The notes below the pieces were generated by a model. The model was not told the DNA's origin, did not search any database, and saw nothing but the letters and a program-made list of their open reading frames with translations. 17,940 bases of DNA from PNAI01 sp964575715 (GTDB lineage: Bacteria; Pseudomonadota; Alphaproteobacteria; Rhizobiales; Xanthobacteraceae), in the NCBI GenBank assembly GCA_964575715.1, contig CAZNSG010000300.1, forward strand, positions 1-17,940. The letters are read 5' to 3'. Both the position numbers and the translations under genes were made by a program. Numbering within the stretch: the stretch's first letter is position 1; each line of letters starts with the position of its first letter. Shown here piece after piece: positions 6,970 through 14,446 of the stretch.

Positions 6970-8286
6970 TCAATTTTTTTCGATGCGGATCAATTGCGGC
7001 TCGCCCAAAATCACCTTGTCGCGCTTGACCGCTTTGAGCGCCCGGCGCACCGCGTCTTCGGTGGTGGCGTAGGTGATGAGAATAACCGGGACCGGCCCGG
7101 AACGCTTGGGGCTGTCGCCGCCGAGCGGACCGCGGTGGCGCTGCACGATGGATTCCAGTGAGATCGATTGTTGGGCCAGACGCTTGGCGATGGTGGCCGC
7201 CGTGCCGGGCTTGTCGACCGCAAGCAGGCGAATGTAGTAGCCGCCCTCGTGGCGCTGCATCGGCGCCCTTCGGCTGACGGTGAGCCGCGCCGCCGGCCGG
7301 CCGAATGGCGCAGCGCGTATCCCGCGTGCGATATCGGCGATGTCTGAGACCACGGCGGAGGCGGTCGCCATGCCGCCCGCGCCCGGTCCGACCAGCGTGA
7401 TCGGCGCAATGGCTTCGGCGTCTATGGTGACCGCATTGGTCACGCCCATGACTTGCGCGATAGCGGAATCCTTCGGGACCATGGTGGGGTGCACGCGCTG
7501 CTCGATGCCCTTTTCGGTGCGCACCGCGACGCCTAGCAGCTTGACGCGGTAGCCGAGTTCATCGGCGGCTTCGAGATCGGCCGGCGTGATCGAAGATATG
7601 CCTTCGATATAGATCGATTTTGGATCGACGCGGATACCGAACGTCAGACCCGCCAGGATGGCAAGCTTCTGCGCGGTGTCGTGGCCTTCGATGTCGAAAG
7701 AGGGATCGGCCTCCGCGTAGCCAAGCCGCTGCGCTTCTTTGAGGCAATCGGCGAAGGAGAGCTTCTCCTGCTCCATGCGCGTGAGGATGTAGTTGCAGGT
7801 GCCGTTGAGGATGCCATAGATGCGCACGATCGCATTGCCCGCGAGCCCTTCGCGCAAGGTCTTTACGATCGGGATGGCGCCGCCGACCGCCGCTTCGAAA
7901 TTGAGCGCGACGCGATGCTTTTCGGCCAACTGCGCGAGCGCAATTCCGTGGCGCGCGAGCAGCGCCTTGTTGGCGGTGACGACGGATTTTCCCGCTTTCA
8001 GCGCGGCGGTCACGGCGGCGTGCGCCGGATTGCCCGCACCGCCGATCAATTCGACAAACACGTCGATGGCGGGATCGCGCGCGAGCTTTTCCGGGTCAGC
8101 GACCCAGCGGTATTTACGCAAATCGATGCCGCGCTTTTTGACCTTCGAACGCGCGCTCACCGCTACAATCTCGATCGGCCGGCCGCAGCGCGCAGTTAGC
8201 GCCGCACGCTGGTGATCGATCAGCCGCACCACCGAGGCGCCGACCGTGCCCAGTCCGGCAAGACCCACTTTCAAGGGGGAAACCAT
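6970..8286 (-). CDS. hom: Homoserine dehydrogenase
   Basis: The enzyme reduces aspartate semialdehyde to homoserine with NAD(P)H, the branch step to threonine and methionine. It is a 438-residue monofunctional form with three regions. The N-terminal Rossmann domain has GLAGLGTVG (8-16). The catalytic domain has TANKALL around Lys107, NGTCNYIL (161-168) and GYAEADPSFD from 189, where Glu192, Asp198, Asp203 and Lys207 line up with the catalytic residues of yeast homoserine dehydrogenase. A C-terminal ACT domain (about 350-425, RLLAVDKPGTAATIAKRLA) usually carries threonine feedback control. ATG 8286 is the only sensible start; its ribosome binding site is weak. It lies downstream of the aminotransferase across a palindromic repeat, and a repeat-filled gap follows its stop. 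Confidence 0.96.
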   Translation of the reverse strand: MVSPLKVGLAGLGTVGASVVRLIDHQRAALTARCGRPIEIVAVSARSKVKKRGIDLRKYRWVADPEKLARDPAIDVFVELIGGAGNPAHAAVTAALKAGKSVVTANKALLARHGIALAQLAEKHRVALNFEAAVGGAIPIVKTLREGLAGNAIVRIYGILNGTCNYILTRMEQEKLSFADCLKEAQRLGYAEADPSFDIEGHDTAQKLAILAGLTFGIRVDPKSIYIEGISSITPADLEAADELGYRVKLLGVAVRTEKGIEQRVHPTMVPKDSAIAQVMGVTNAVTIDAEAIAPITLVGPGAGGMATASAVVSDIADIARGIRAAPFGRPAARLTVSRRAPMQRHEGGYYIRLLAVDKPGTAATIAKRLAQQSISLESIVQRHRGPLGGDSPKRSGPVPVILITYATTEDAVRRALKAVKRDKVILGEPQLIRIEKN

Positions 8287-8336
8287 GAGAAGTCCGTTAT
8301 CGAGAATACGCTGCTAAGCAAAAGACAAAATCTCCG

Positions 8337-8476
8337 CCGTCATTCCGGGGCGCGCCCATAAACGCGTTTACGCGCGTCTTCGACGCGCTATGGGCGCGAA
8401 CCTGAAATCCAGCGGCAAACGCTGTGTCTGCATCTGGATTCCGGGTCCGGCGCTGCGCGCCGTCCCGGAATGACGG
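8337..8476. repeat. 140-bp palindromic element between the aminotransferase gene and hom
   Basis: The outer arms CCGTCATTCCGGG (8337-8349) and CCCGGAATGACGG (8464-8476) are exact reverse complements. Inside are a 10-bp pair CGCGCCCATA (8351-8360)/TATGGGCGCG (8389-8398), a GCGCGTC-TTC-GACGCGC hairpin (8372-8388) and AATCCAG/CTGGATT (8406-8412/8434-8440). It therefore folds as a multi-branched structure. The outer motif is typical of intergenic repeats in Bradyrhizobium relatives. It occupies most of the 212-base gap. Confidence 0.85.
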
Positions 8477-8498
8477 CCTAGGAGTTTTCATGAGACTG

Positions 8499-9716
8499 CT
8501 AGCGCCGCGTGGCGAGAGGCACGACGTTGTGCAACTTTTCCGGCGCGCTTTCAAGGAAGCGGCGGACATTGCGGGCGGCCTGGCGGATGCGTTGCTCGTT
8601 TTCCACCAGCGCGATGCGCACATGGCCCTCGCCATACTCGCCAAAGCCGATGCCGGGGGAAACCGCGACTTCGGCATTCTCCACCAGGAGTTTGGAGAAT
8701 TCGACGCTGCCGAGCGGACGGAAGAGCTCGGGGATCGGCGCCCAGGCGAACATCGAGGCGCGCGGCGGCGGCACCTGCCAGCCGGCGCGTCCAAAGCTCT
8801 CTACCAGCGCGTCGCGCCGGCGCTTGTAGGTCTCGCGCATTTCGCAAATGCAGTCGTCGGGGCCGTTGAGCGCCGCGGTCGCCGCCACCTGGATCGGCGT
8901 GAACGCACCATAGTCGAGATAGGATTTGACGCGCGCCAGCGCCGAGACGATGCGCTCGTTGCCCACCGCGAAACCGATGCGCCAGCCGGGCATGGAATAA
9001 GTCTTCGACATGGAGGTGAATTCGACGGTGACATCCATCGCGCCCGGCACCTGCAAGACCGACGGCGGCGGCTTGTCGTCGAAATACACCTCGGCATAGG
9101 CGAGATCGGAGAGCACGAGGATTTCGTGCTTCTTCGCAAACGCGATCAGATCGCGATAGAATTCGAGATCGGCGACATAGGCGGTCGGATTGGCCGGATA
9201 ACATACGACCACCGCGATCGGCTTGGGGATCGAGTGAATGATTGCGCGTTCAAGCGTGTGAAAAAAATTTGTCGTCGGTTCCGAAGGCACCGAGCGAATG
9301 ACGCCGCCCGCCATCAGGAAGCCGAAGGCGTGGATCGGATAGCTTGGATTGGGCACCAGCACCACGTCGCCGGGAGCGGTGATGGCCTGCGCGACATTGG
9401 CAAAGCCCTCCTTGGAGCCAAGCGTACTGACGATCTGGGTATCGGGGTTGAGCTTGACGCCAAAGCGGCGCGCATAATAGGCGGCCTGGGCACGGCGCAA
9501 GCCCGGAATGCCTTTGGAGGCGGAATAGCGGTCGGTGCGCGGCTTGCCGAGCACCTCTTTGACTTTTTCAATGACGTGCGCCGGCGCCGACAGGTCCGGA
9601 TTGCCCATGCCAAGATCGATGATGTCCGCGCCGGCGTTGCGTGCGGTCGCCTTGGCCCGATTGACCACCTCGAATACGTACGGAGGCAGGCGCCGGATGC
9701 GGTAAAAATCTTCCAT
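8499..9716 (-). CDS. alaC: AlaC-like pyridoxal-phosphate aminotransferase
   Basis: A 405-aa class I/II aminotransferase of fold type I. It closely follows E. coli AlaC (glutamate-pyruvate aminotransferase): RRLPPYVFEVV (8-18), DIIDLGMGNPD (31-41), YSASKGIPGLRRA (64-76), GSKEGFANV from 100, VPNPSYPIHAFG (121-132), and a C-terminal VSPGIGFGEYGEGHVRIAL. The cofactor lysine is Lys238 in SMSKTYSMPGWRIGF, with Asn176 (ANPT) and Asp204 (SDLAYAE) as usual ring contacts and Arg246 after the lysine. Relatives are often annotated as aspartate or LL-diaminopimelate aminotransferases. The adjacent hom would suit aspartate-family metabolism, so substrate assignment is open. ATG 9716 fits the family N-terminus. 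It is separated from hom by a palindromic element. Confidence 0.9.
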   Translation of the reverse strand: MEDFYRIRRLPPYVFEVVNRAKATARNAGADIIDLGMGNPDLSAPAHVIEKVKEVLGKPRTDRYSASKGIPGLRRAQAAYYARRFGVKLNPDTQIVSTLGSKEGFANVAQAITAPGDVVLVPNPSYPIHAFGFLMAGGVIRSVPSEPTTNFFHTLERAIIHSIPKPIAVVVCYPANPTAYVADLEFYRDLIAFAKKHEILVLSDLAYAEVYFDDKPPPSVLQVPGAMDVTVEFTSMSKTYSMPGWRIGFAVGNERIVSALARVKSYLDYGAFTPIQVAATAALNGPDDCICEMRETYKRRRDALVESFGRAGWQVPPPRASMFAWAPIPELFRPLGSVEFSKLLVENAEVAVSPGIGFGEYGEGHVRIALVENEQRIRQAARNVRRFLESAPEKLHNVVPLATRR

Positions 9717-9808
9717 CGTTCAATCTCTGCGACCGCTTTGCGACCAGCCAGCCCTATCGCGGCGGTCCGGCACCAACCCTCTCTTTTATCACGAGTTTAG
9801 CGCCGGCG

Positions 9809-10213
9809 CTAATAGATGGTATGGCTGCTGGCCGCCGGGATGACGCGGGGCGCGGGGGGTATGGGCGGCGGTCGGCGCTTGGCGGCGGACGGCGTGGGGG
9901 CGGTGGCGATTTCCTGACGCGATCGCACCGCGACCAGTTCGCCCTCGAGTTTGATCTGCTCGTCAGCGCTCAGAGTTGTGGTCGCGCGTGAGGGCGGCAT
10001 GTCGTGGACCGCTGGATAGGCCGGCGGCTGGGCCGAACGCTCCGGGGTGTCGGCCGGCAGAGCGACTTCGCGCGGCAAGACCTCATTCAGAGTGGTCAGT
10101 GCTGAAGATGAGCAGCCGGCAAGACCTGCGACAAATCCGCATGCGAGCAAGACGCCTTGCACCCGCAAATGCCGCTTCAAGATCATCAGGATGCGCCAAT
10201 TCGACAATTTCAT
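9809..10213 (-). CDS. Small putative lipoprotein
   Basis: A 134-aa protein if it starts at ATG 10213; ATG 10186 gives a more usual lipoprotein signal length, and a TTG at 10264 is unlikely. The segment VQGVLLACGFVAGLAGC is a lipoprotein signal with lipobox LAGC, the cysteine being residue 34 from ATG 10213. The mature part is Pro/Ala-rich and low in complexity, with a short helix (SADEQIKLEGELVAVRSRQE) before a proline-rich tail. No known family is recognised. It precedes the aminotransferase gene by 92 bases on the same strand and is divergent from phaC. A 14-base perfect palindrome (9798-9811) contains its stop codon. Function unknown; an envelope anchor or periplasmic role is inference. 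Confidence 0.7.
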   Translation of the reverse strand: MKLSNWRILMILKRHLRVQGVLLACGFVAGLAGCSSSALTTLNEVLPREVALPADTPERSAQPPAYPAVHDMPPSRATTTLSADEQIKLEGELVAVRSRQEIATAPTPSAAKRRPPPIPPAPRVIPAASSHTIY

Positions 10214-10349
10214 AGTACCGTCAAGCAGCTCCGCCGAGACCAAGAAATTTCGGCGCGAATTCAATAAATTGATTGGAAAATAGCGCTAGCCCGTCAATAT
10301 GTCTAAAGGATGAAGAACTCGATCCATGACCAACTTCATTAGTTAATGC

Positions 10350-10370
10350 GCCGGCCACGCTTTGGCCGGC
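10350..10370. promoter_or_regulatory. 8-bp-stem hairpin in the phaC leader region
   Basis: GCCGGCCA (10350-10357) and TGGCCGGC (10363-10370) pair exactly around a 5-base loop. It lies in the divergent gap between the lipoprotein gene and phaC. It may be a transcript-leader structure or a protein site. No T run follows, so it is not an evident terminator. Confidence 0.35.
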
Positions 10371-10439
10371 AAGGAAGTTGTATCATGTGGGGAGATGCAA
10401 CGAGGCCAAGCGCGAATTGACGGCACACGCTTGGGCTGT

Positions 10440-10499
10440 CACTTGGACGATCACTTGGACGATCACTTGGGCGACCGCTTGGACGATCACTTTGGCGAC
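10440..10499 (+). repeat. five tandem 12-bp units before the phaC start
   Basis: Five consecutive 12-base units lie here: two exact CACTTGGACGAT, then CACTTGGGCGAC, CGCTTGGACGAT and CACTTTGGCGAC. They keep the phaC reading frame and, if translated, give (H/R)(L/F)(D/G)D repeats. They end 12 bases before ATG 10512, so they are either leader sequence or an acidic, His-rich N-terminal extension. Confidence 0.9.
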
Positions 10500-10511
10500 G
10501 GCAGATCGGCG

Positions 10512-12320
10512 ATGAAGGACAACACGCGGCAAGTACCGAGCAAGGTCAGCGCGCCCGATATCGAGGCGTTTGCCAATAATCTTGCCCGCGTGGTGGAGGC
10601 AGGCGGCAAGGCGCTGGCTGCGTACTTGCGGCCGCGCACGGACGGCCCGCCCCGCGATGGTCTATCCGAGGAGACCACCGACGTCGTTCGCACATTGAGC
10701 GAGGTTGCGGAATATTGGCTCACCGACCCGCAACGGGCGATCGCAATGCAAAGGCGGATCGGACAAGCCTATCTCGATCTGTGGGGCAGCGCGGCCAAAC
10801 GGCTTGCCGGAGAGGAGACACCGCCGGTCGCGCAGCCCGATCCGCGCGACAAGCGCTTTGCCCATCCGGAATGGTCGTCAAACCAGTTCTTCGATTTCCT
10901 CAAGCAGGCCTATCTCCTGAGCGGGCACTGGGCAAACTATCTCGTCGATGATGCCCAGGGCCTCGATCCGCATACCAAGCAGAAGGCCGAGTTCTATGTG
11001 CGGCAATTCATCAATGCTATTTCTCCGTCGAATTTCGTGCTGACCAATCCGGAGTTGCTGCACGAGACGCTAAAATCCAACGCCGAGAATCTCGTGCGCG
11101 GCATGCACATGCTGGCGGAGGATATCGAGGCCGGCGGCGGCGACATCAAGATCCGCCAGTCGGCGCCCGGAGCGTTCGAGGTCGGCCGCAATCTTGCGCT
11201 GAGTCCGGGCAAGGTGGTCTATCAAAACGCGCTGATGCAATTGATCCAATACGAGCCCTCGACAGTACAAGTGCTCAAGCGCCCGCTGCTGATCGTGCCG
11301 CCCTGGATCAACAAATTCTACGTACTCGATCTCACGCCGGAAAAATCATTCATCAAATGGTGCGTCGATCAGGGGCTCACCGTGTTCGTGATCTCCTGGG
11401 TCAATCCGGATCAAAAGCTCGCCGCGATGGGTTTCGAGCACTATTTGAAGCTTGGCCCGCTCGCGGCGCTTGATGCGATCAAGAAGGCCACCGGCGAGAC
11501 CAAGGTCAACGCCATCGGCTATTGCGTCGGCGGCACGCTGCTTGCCATCACGCTCGCCTACATGGCAAAAAAGCGCGATGCGCGCATTGCTACGGCGACC
11601 TTGTTTGCCGCGCAGGTGGATTTCGCTCACGCCGGCGATCTCAAGGTGTTTGTCGACGAGAAGCAGCTGCTTGCTCTTGAGCGGCGAATGGCGGAGCGCG
11701 GCTATCTCGAAGCAGGGAAGCTGGCGACGGCCTTTAATCTATTGCGGTCGAACGATCTCATTTGGCCCTATGTCGTCAACAATTACCTCAAGGGCAAGGC
11801 GCCGATGCCGTTCGATCTGTTGTACTGGAATTCCGATTCGACCCGCATGCCGGCTGCCAATCACTCGTTCTATCTGCGCAAGTGCTACCTTGAGAATGCG
11901 CTGACCAAAGGCAATATGGAATTGGGCGGCGTGCGGCTCGATCTCACGAAGATCAGGCTGCCGATCTATAATCTCGCAACCCGCGAGGACCATATCGCGC
12001 CAGCCGAGTCGGTGTTTCACGGCGCGAAATTCTTTAGCGGGCCGATGAAATTCGTGCTCTCCGGTTCCGGCCACATTGCCGGCGTGATCAACCCGCCGGA
12101 CCAGAAAAAATATCAGTATTGGACCGGTGCAATACCAAAAGGCGGCACGTTCGCGGCCTGGATCGCCAAGGCCAAGGAGCATCCGGGCTCCTGGTGGCCG
12201 GACTGGCTCGACTGGATCAAGACGCACGATGCCCGCAAGATGAAGGCGCGCAAGGCCGGCGGCGGAAAGCTGAAAGCCATCGAGGACGCGCCCGGAAGCT
12301 ATGTAACGGTCAAGGGCTGA
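10512..12320 (+). CDS. phaC: Class I poly(3-hydroxyalkanoate) synthase PhaC
   Basis: PhaC polymerises (R)-3-hydroxyacyl-CoA into polyhydroxyalkanoate on the surface of carbon-storage granules. The frame is open from TTG 10362, but ATG 10512 gives 602 residues, the usual class I length, and begins just before the conserved N-terminal domain (DIEAFANNLARVVEAGGKAL). The ribosome binding site is weak at either start. The alpha/beta-hydrolase catalytic domain has the lipase-like box GYCVGG with nucleophile Cys338, Asp493 (REDHIAP) and His521 (GSGHIAG). The Asp-His spacing of 28 equals that of Ralstonia eutropha PhaC (Asp480, His508). PWINKFYVLDL and WNSDSTRMP are family landmarks. No phaE partner or phaAB genes adjoin. 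A toxin-antitoxin pair follows on the same strand. Confidence 0.96.
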   Translation: MKDNTRQVPSKVSAPDIEAFANNLARVVEAGGKALAAYLRPRTDGPPRDGLSEETTDVVRTLSEVAEYWLTDPQRAIAMQRRIGQAYLDLWGSAAKRLAGEETPPVAQPDPRDKRFAHPEWSSNQFFDFLKQAYLLSGHWANYLVDDAQGLDPHTKQKAEFYVRQFINAISPSNFVLTNPELLHETLKSNAENLVRGMHMLAEDIEAGGGDIKIRQSAPGAFEVGRNLALSPGKVVYQNALMQLIQYEPSTVQVLKRPLLIVPPWINKFYVLDLTPEKSFIKWCVDQGLTVFVISWVNPDQKLAAMGFEHYLKLGPLAALDAIKKATGETKVNAIGYCVGGTLLAITLAYMAKKRDARIATATLFAAQVDFAHAGDLKVFVDEKQLLALERRMAERGYLEAGKLATAFNLLRSNDLIWPYVVNNYLKGKAPMPFDLLYWNSDSTRMPAANHSFYLRKCYLENALTKGNMELGGVRLDLTKIRLPIYNLATREDHIAPAESVFHGAKFFSGPMKFVLSGSGHIAGVINPPDQKKYQYWTGAIPKGGTFAAWIAKAKEHPGSWWPDWLDWIKTHDARKMKARKAGGGKLKAIEDAPGSYVTVKG

Positions 12321-12362
12321 GTGGCCGCACACTTTCCCTGGCAAAAGCCGCCTAAATACGCT

Positions 12363-12392
12363 ATATGACTATGGTCATAACCATAGTCATAT
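12363..12392. promoter_or_regulatory. 30-bp inverted-repeat operator of the toxin-antitoxin pair
   Basis: ATATGACTATGGT (12363-12375) and ACCATAGTCATAT (12380-12392) are exact reverse complements around CATA. Shorter pairs nest inside: TATGAC/GTCATA within the left half, and TATGGT/ACCATA across the spacer. It ends 9 bases before the antitoxin ATG. Phd/YefM-type antitoxins repress their own operon at such palindromes, and a TATATG at its left edge could be the -10 element. Binding is inferred. Confidence 0.75.
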
Positions 12393-12401
12393 GAGGATTT
12401 G

Positions 12402-12632
12402 ATGTCCCGCCACGTAAAAGCTTCCGTATTCAAAGCGAAGTGCCTCGCACTCATGGACGAAGTCGCACGCACCGGCGACAAGCTCGTCATTACCAAGAAC
12501 GGCAAACCGGTCGCCGATCTCGTGCCGCACCGTTCGGCAAAGAAAAACGCCCTGGGGCTTCTGCAGGGACGGCTGCACATCAAGGGAGACATCATCTCGC
12601 CGATTGACGTCGAGTGGGAAGCGCTTAAGTGA
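12402..12632 (+). CDS. Phd/YefM-type antitoxin
   Basis: A 76-aa DNA-binding antitoxin. ATG 12402 is preceded by GAGG. Residues 1-45 (HVKASVFKAKCLALMDEVAR..KLVITKNGKPVADLVP) match the prevent-host-death/YefM fold. The C-terminal segment (GLLQGRLHIKGDIISPIDVEWEALK) is the toxin-binding tail common in Phd partners of PIN toxins, including the final DVEWEAL. Its stop overlaps the toxin start by four bases (GTGA, 12629-12632), showing translational coupling. It should neutralise the toxin and repress the operon through the palindrome upstream. The pair lies between phaC and argC, genes unrelated to it. Confidence 0.92.
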   Translation: MSRHVKASVFKAKCLALMDEVARTGDKLVITKNGKPVADLVPHRSAKKNALGLLQGRLHIKGDIISPIDVEWEALK

Positions 12633-13030
12633 TTCTACTCGATACTCATTCCGCGGTTTGGTTTGTGACCAACGACAAATCGCTCGGCAATCGCAGCCGG
12701 AAAGAGGCCATCGCCGCATTGCAGGAAAATCAACTGACCATAAGCGCGATCAGCTTCTGGGAGATTGCGTTATTGATTACCAAAGGACGGCTTGGGTCGC
12801 TCGATTCGGCGAATGAGGTACGGAAGAAAATTCTCGACGCCGGCATTGGCGAGTTGCCAATAACAGGCGCCCTTGCCATTCTCGCGGTCGAGCTCAAAAA
12901 CCTGCATGGCGATCCGGCGGACCGCTTTATTGCTGCAACCGCAATTACGCATGATGCAACGCTGATGACCGCTGATGCCAGGTTGTTACGCTGGCGCCAC
13001 GCAGTCCGCCGCCAAAATGCCGCGAAATAA
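12629..13030 (+). CDS. vapC: VapC-type PIN-domain toxin
   Basis: A 133-aa PIN ribonuclease. Members of the family cut tRNA or rRNA when the antitoxin is lost. Acidic site residues are visible: Asp5 (LLDTH), Glu45 (SFWEI), Asp95/Asp98 (HGDPADRFIAATA) and Asp116 (TADARL), so the active site appears intact. The start is GTG 12629, overlapping the antitoxin stop. The short basic end (RWRHAVRRQNAAK) is ordinary for the family. Transcription would be shared with the antitoxin. The RNA target cannot be inferred from sequence. It converges with argC over a 60-base gap that holds only a weak 5-bp stem (13039-13053). Confidence 0.92.
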   Translation: MILLDTHSAVWFVTNDKSLGNRSRKEAIAALQENQLTISAISFWEIALLITKGRLGSLDSANEVRKKILDAGIGELPITGALAILAVELKNLHGDPADRFIAATAITHDATLMTADARLLRWRHAVRRQNAAK

Positions 13031-13090
13031 TAAAGCGTGTCAGCAATCCTGACGGCATTGCCGTTCTTCGGTCGATAGGAAGCGCAAGCG

Positions 13091-14158
13091 TCACGGAAAC
13101 AGCGCGACGTGATCGAGCCCGAGCGTCTCGGGGAAGCCGAACATCAGATTCATGTTCTGCACCGCCTGACCCGACGCGCCCTTGGTGAGATTGTCGAGCG
13201 CCGCAACGATAATGGCGCGGCCGGGTATGCGGTCCTTGGCCATTCCGATAAAGGTCATGTTGGAGCCGCGCACGTGGCGCGTGTGGGGCACTTCGCCGAA
13301 CGGCAATAGGTGCACGAACGGCTCCTGCGCATAAGCGCTCGCCAGAATCGCGTGCAAGTCGGCGGGAGTCTTGCCGCCGGTGCCGCGCACGTAGATGGTC
13401 GAGAGAATGCCGCGGTTCATTGGCACCAGATGCGGCGTAAACGTCACCACCACATCGCGGCCGGCGGCCAGGGAAAATTCCTGGTCGAGCTCAGCCATGT
13501 GGCGGTGATGGCCGACGCCATAGGCGTGAAAGCCTTCGGAGACTTCCGAGAATAGCATTTCCTCCTTGGCCGCCCTGCCCGCCCCGGTCATGCCGGATTT
13601 GGCGTCGATCACGATCTCATCGAGCGCAATCGCTTTGGCCTTGATCAGCGGCACGAGCGGCAGTTGCGCGCAGGTGGTGTAGCAGCCGGGATTGGCGACC
13701 AGCCGCGCCTTTTTTATCGCTTCGCGATGCACCTCGACCAGGCCGTAGACCGCTTCCTCTTGCAGCTTGGGCGCATGATGCGCGTGGCCGTACCAGCGCG
13801 CGTATGCGCCGGTGTCGGCAAGCCGAAAATCGGCGGACAGATCGACCACTTTGGTGCGTGGCGCCTTGGCGAGCAGATCGCTCACCACTTTCTGCGTGGT
13901 GGCGTGCGGCAGCGCGCAGAACGCCAGATCGAGCGCCGCCTTGCCCCAATCGATGCCTTCGATCGCGATAAGTTTGGGCAGCGCATAGGGCGAGAATTGC
14001 GGAAAAACGCTGCGCATCTCCTGGCCGGCACGGCGATCGGCGGTGAGCAGCGTAATCTCCACGCGCGGATGGCGCAGCAAGAGACGCACCAGCTCCGCGC
14101 CGGTGTAGCCGGATGCGCCGAGCACGCCGATTTTTGCTTTGCTGCCGTGATCCGACAT
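13091..14158 (-). CDS. argC: N-acetyl-gamma-glutamyl-phosphate reductase
   Basis: ArgC reduces N-acetylglutamyl phosphate to the semialdehyde with NADPH, the third step of arginine synthesis, in the cytoplasm. The 355-residue protein has the usual length of the long form. The nucleotide loop is GVLGASGYTG (11-20), the catalytic cysteine is Cys159 in ANPGCYTT, and a histidine-rich GVGHHRHMAEL follows near 225-235. GMTGAGRAA and PHLVPMNRGIL are further family marks. ATG 14158 has AAAGGA at good spacing. In many relatives argC follows rpsI/rplM, but here it stands alone with a toxin-antitoxin pair downstream and hydrolase genes upstream. A 10-bp inverted repeat in its leader may be regulatory. 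Confidence 0.96.
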   Translation of the reverse strand: MSDHGSKAKIGVLGASGYTGAELVRLLLRHPRVEITLLTADRRAGQEMRSVFPQFSPYALPKLIAIEGIDWGKAALDLAFCALPHATTQKVVSDLLAKAPRTKVVDLSADFRLADTGAYARWYGHAHHAPKLQEEAVYGLVEVHREAIKKARLVANPGCYTTCAQLPLVPLIKAKAIALDEIVIDAKSGMTGAGRAAKEEMLFSEVSEGFHAYGVGHHRHMAELDQEFSLAAGRDVVVTFTPHLVPMNRGILSTIYVRGTGGKTPADLHAILASAYAQEPFVHLLPFGEVPHTRHVRGSNMTFIGMAKDRIPGRAIIVAALDNLTKGASGQAVQNMNLMFGFPETLGLDHVALFP

Positions 14159-14200
14159 GGCTCAATCCTTTCCGCGAACGAACATAACGACCGGAGGTCA

Positions 14201-14240
14201 AACTCCGCGGAAAAGATCAAGAAAAGAGAGCCGCGGAGTT
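14201..14240. promoter_or_regulatory. inverted repeat in the argC leader
   Basis: AACTCCGCGG (14201-14210) and CCGCGGAGTT (14231-14240) are exact reverse complements with a purine-rich 20-base loop (plus strand). They lie about 45-80 bases upstream of the argC ATG. The site could be an operator or an RNA stem; no T run follows on the argC strand, so it is not an intrinsic terminator. Confidence 0.45.
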
Positions 14241-14394
14241 AGATCCTGCGGCACGACGACGATCACACGCGACCGATCGCCGTGCCCCGATGGGGGCGGC
14301 GGCGCGACAATGCAACGATCATAGTCTGAGATACGGTCATGGGCACGCGATATAGGGCTCTGCGCGCCGCCGGTCAAGAACGAGCCACGAAACA

Positions 14395-14420
14395 AGAAGG
14401 CCGCCCGCAGGCGGCCTTCT
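14395..14420 (-). terminator. terminator of the first hydrolase gene
   Basis: AGAAGGCCGCC (14395-14405) and GGCGGCCTTCT (14410-14420) form a perfect 11-bp stem with a 4-base loop. On the minus strand the stem ends in TTCT and continues TGTTTCG, a modest U tract. It lies 27 bases past the hydrolase stop. Confidence 0.75.
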
Positions 14421-14446
14421 CTTGATTCGTCATGTGCAAATCCTAA

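Noticed and set aside
8424..9800. 458-codon plus-strand open frame opposite the aminotransferase gene
   Set aside because: It is an antisense shadow, Arg/His/Asp-rich as such frames are in GC-rich DNA, and lacks a recognisable domain.
9798..9811. 14-base perfect palindrome at the lipoprotein stop
   Set aside because: TAGCGCCGGCGCTA has no loop or T run and is short for GC-rich DNA. A chance palindrome is the simplest view.
10362..10511. PhaC start at TTG 10362
   Set aside because: It adds 50 residues of repeat-derived sequence beyond the family length. ATG 10512 fits better, though this is not proven.
13039..13053. Terminator between vapC and argC
   Set aside because: The stem is only 5 bp (GTCAG/CTGAC) with no T run on either strand, too weak to call.
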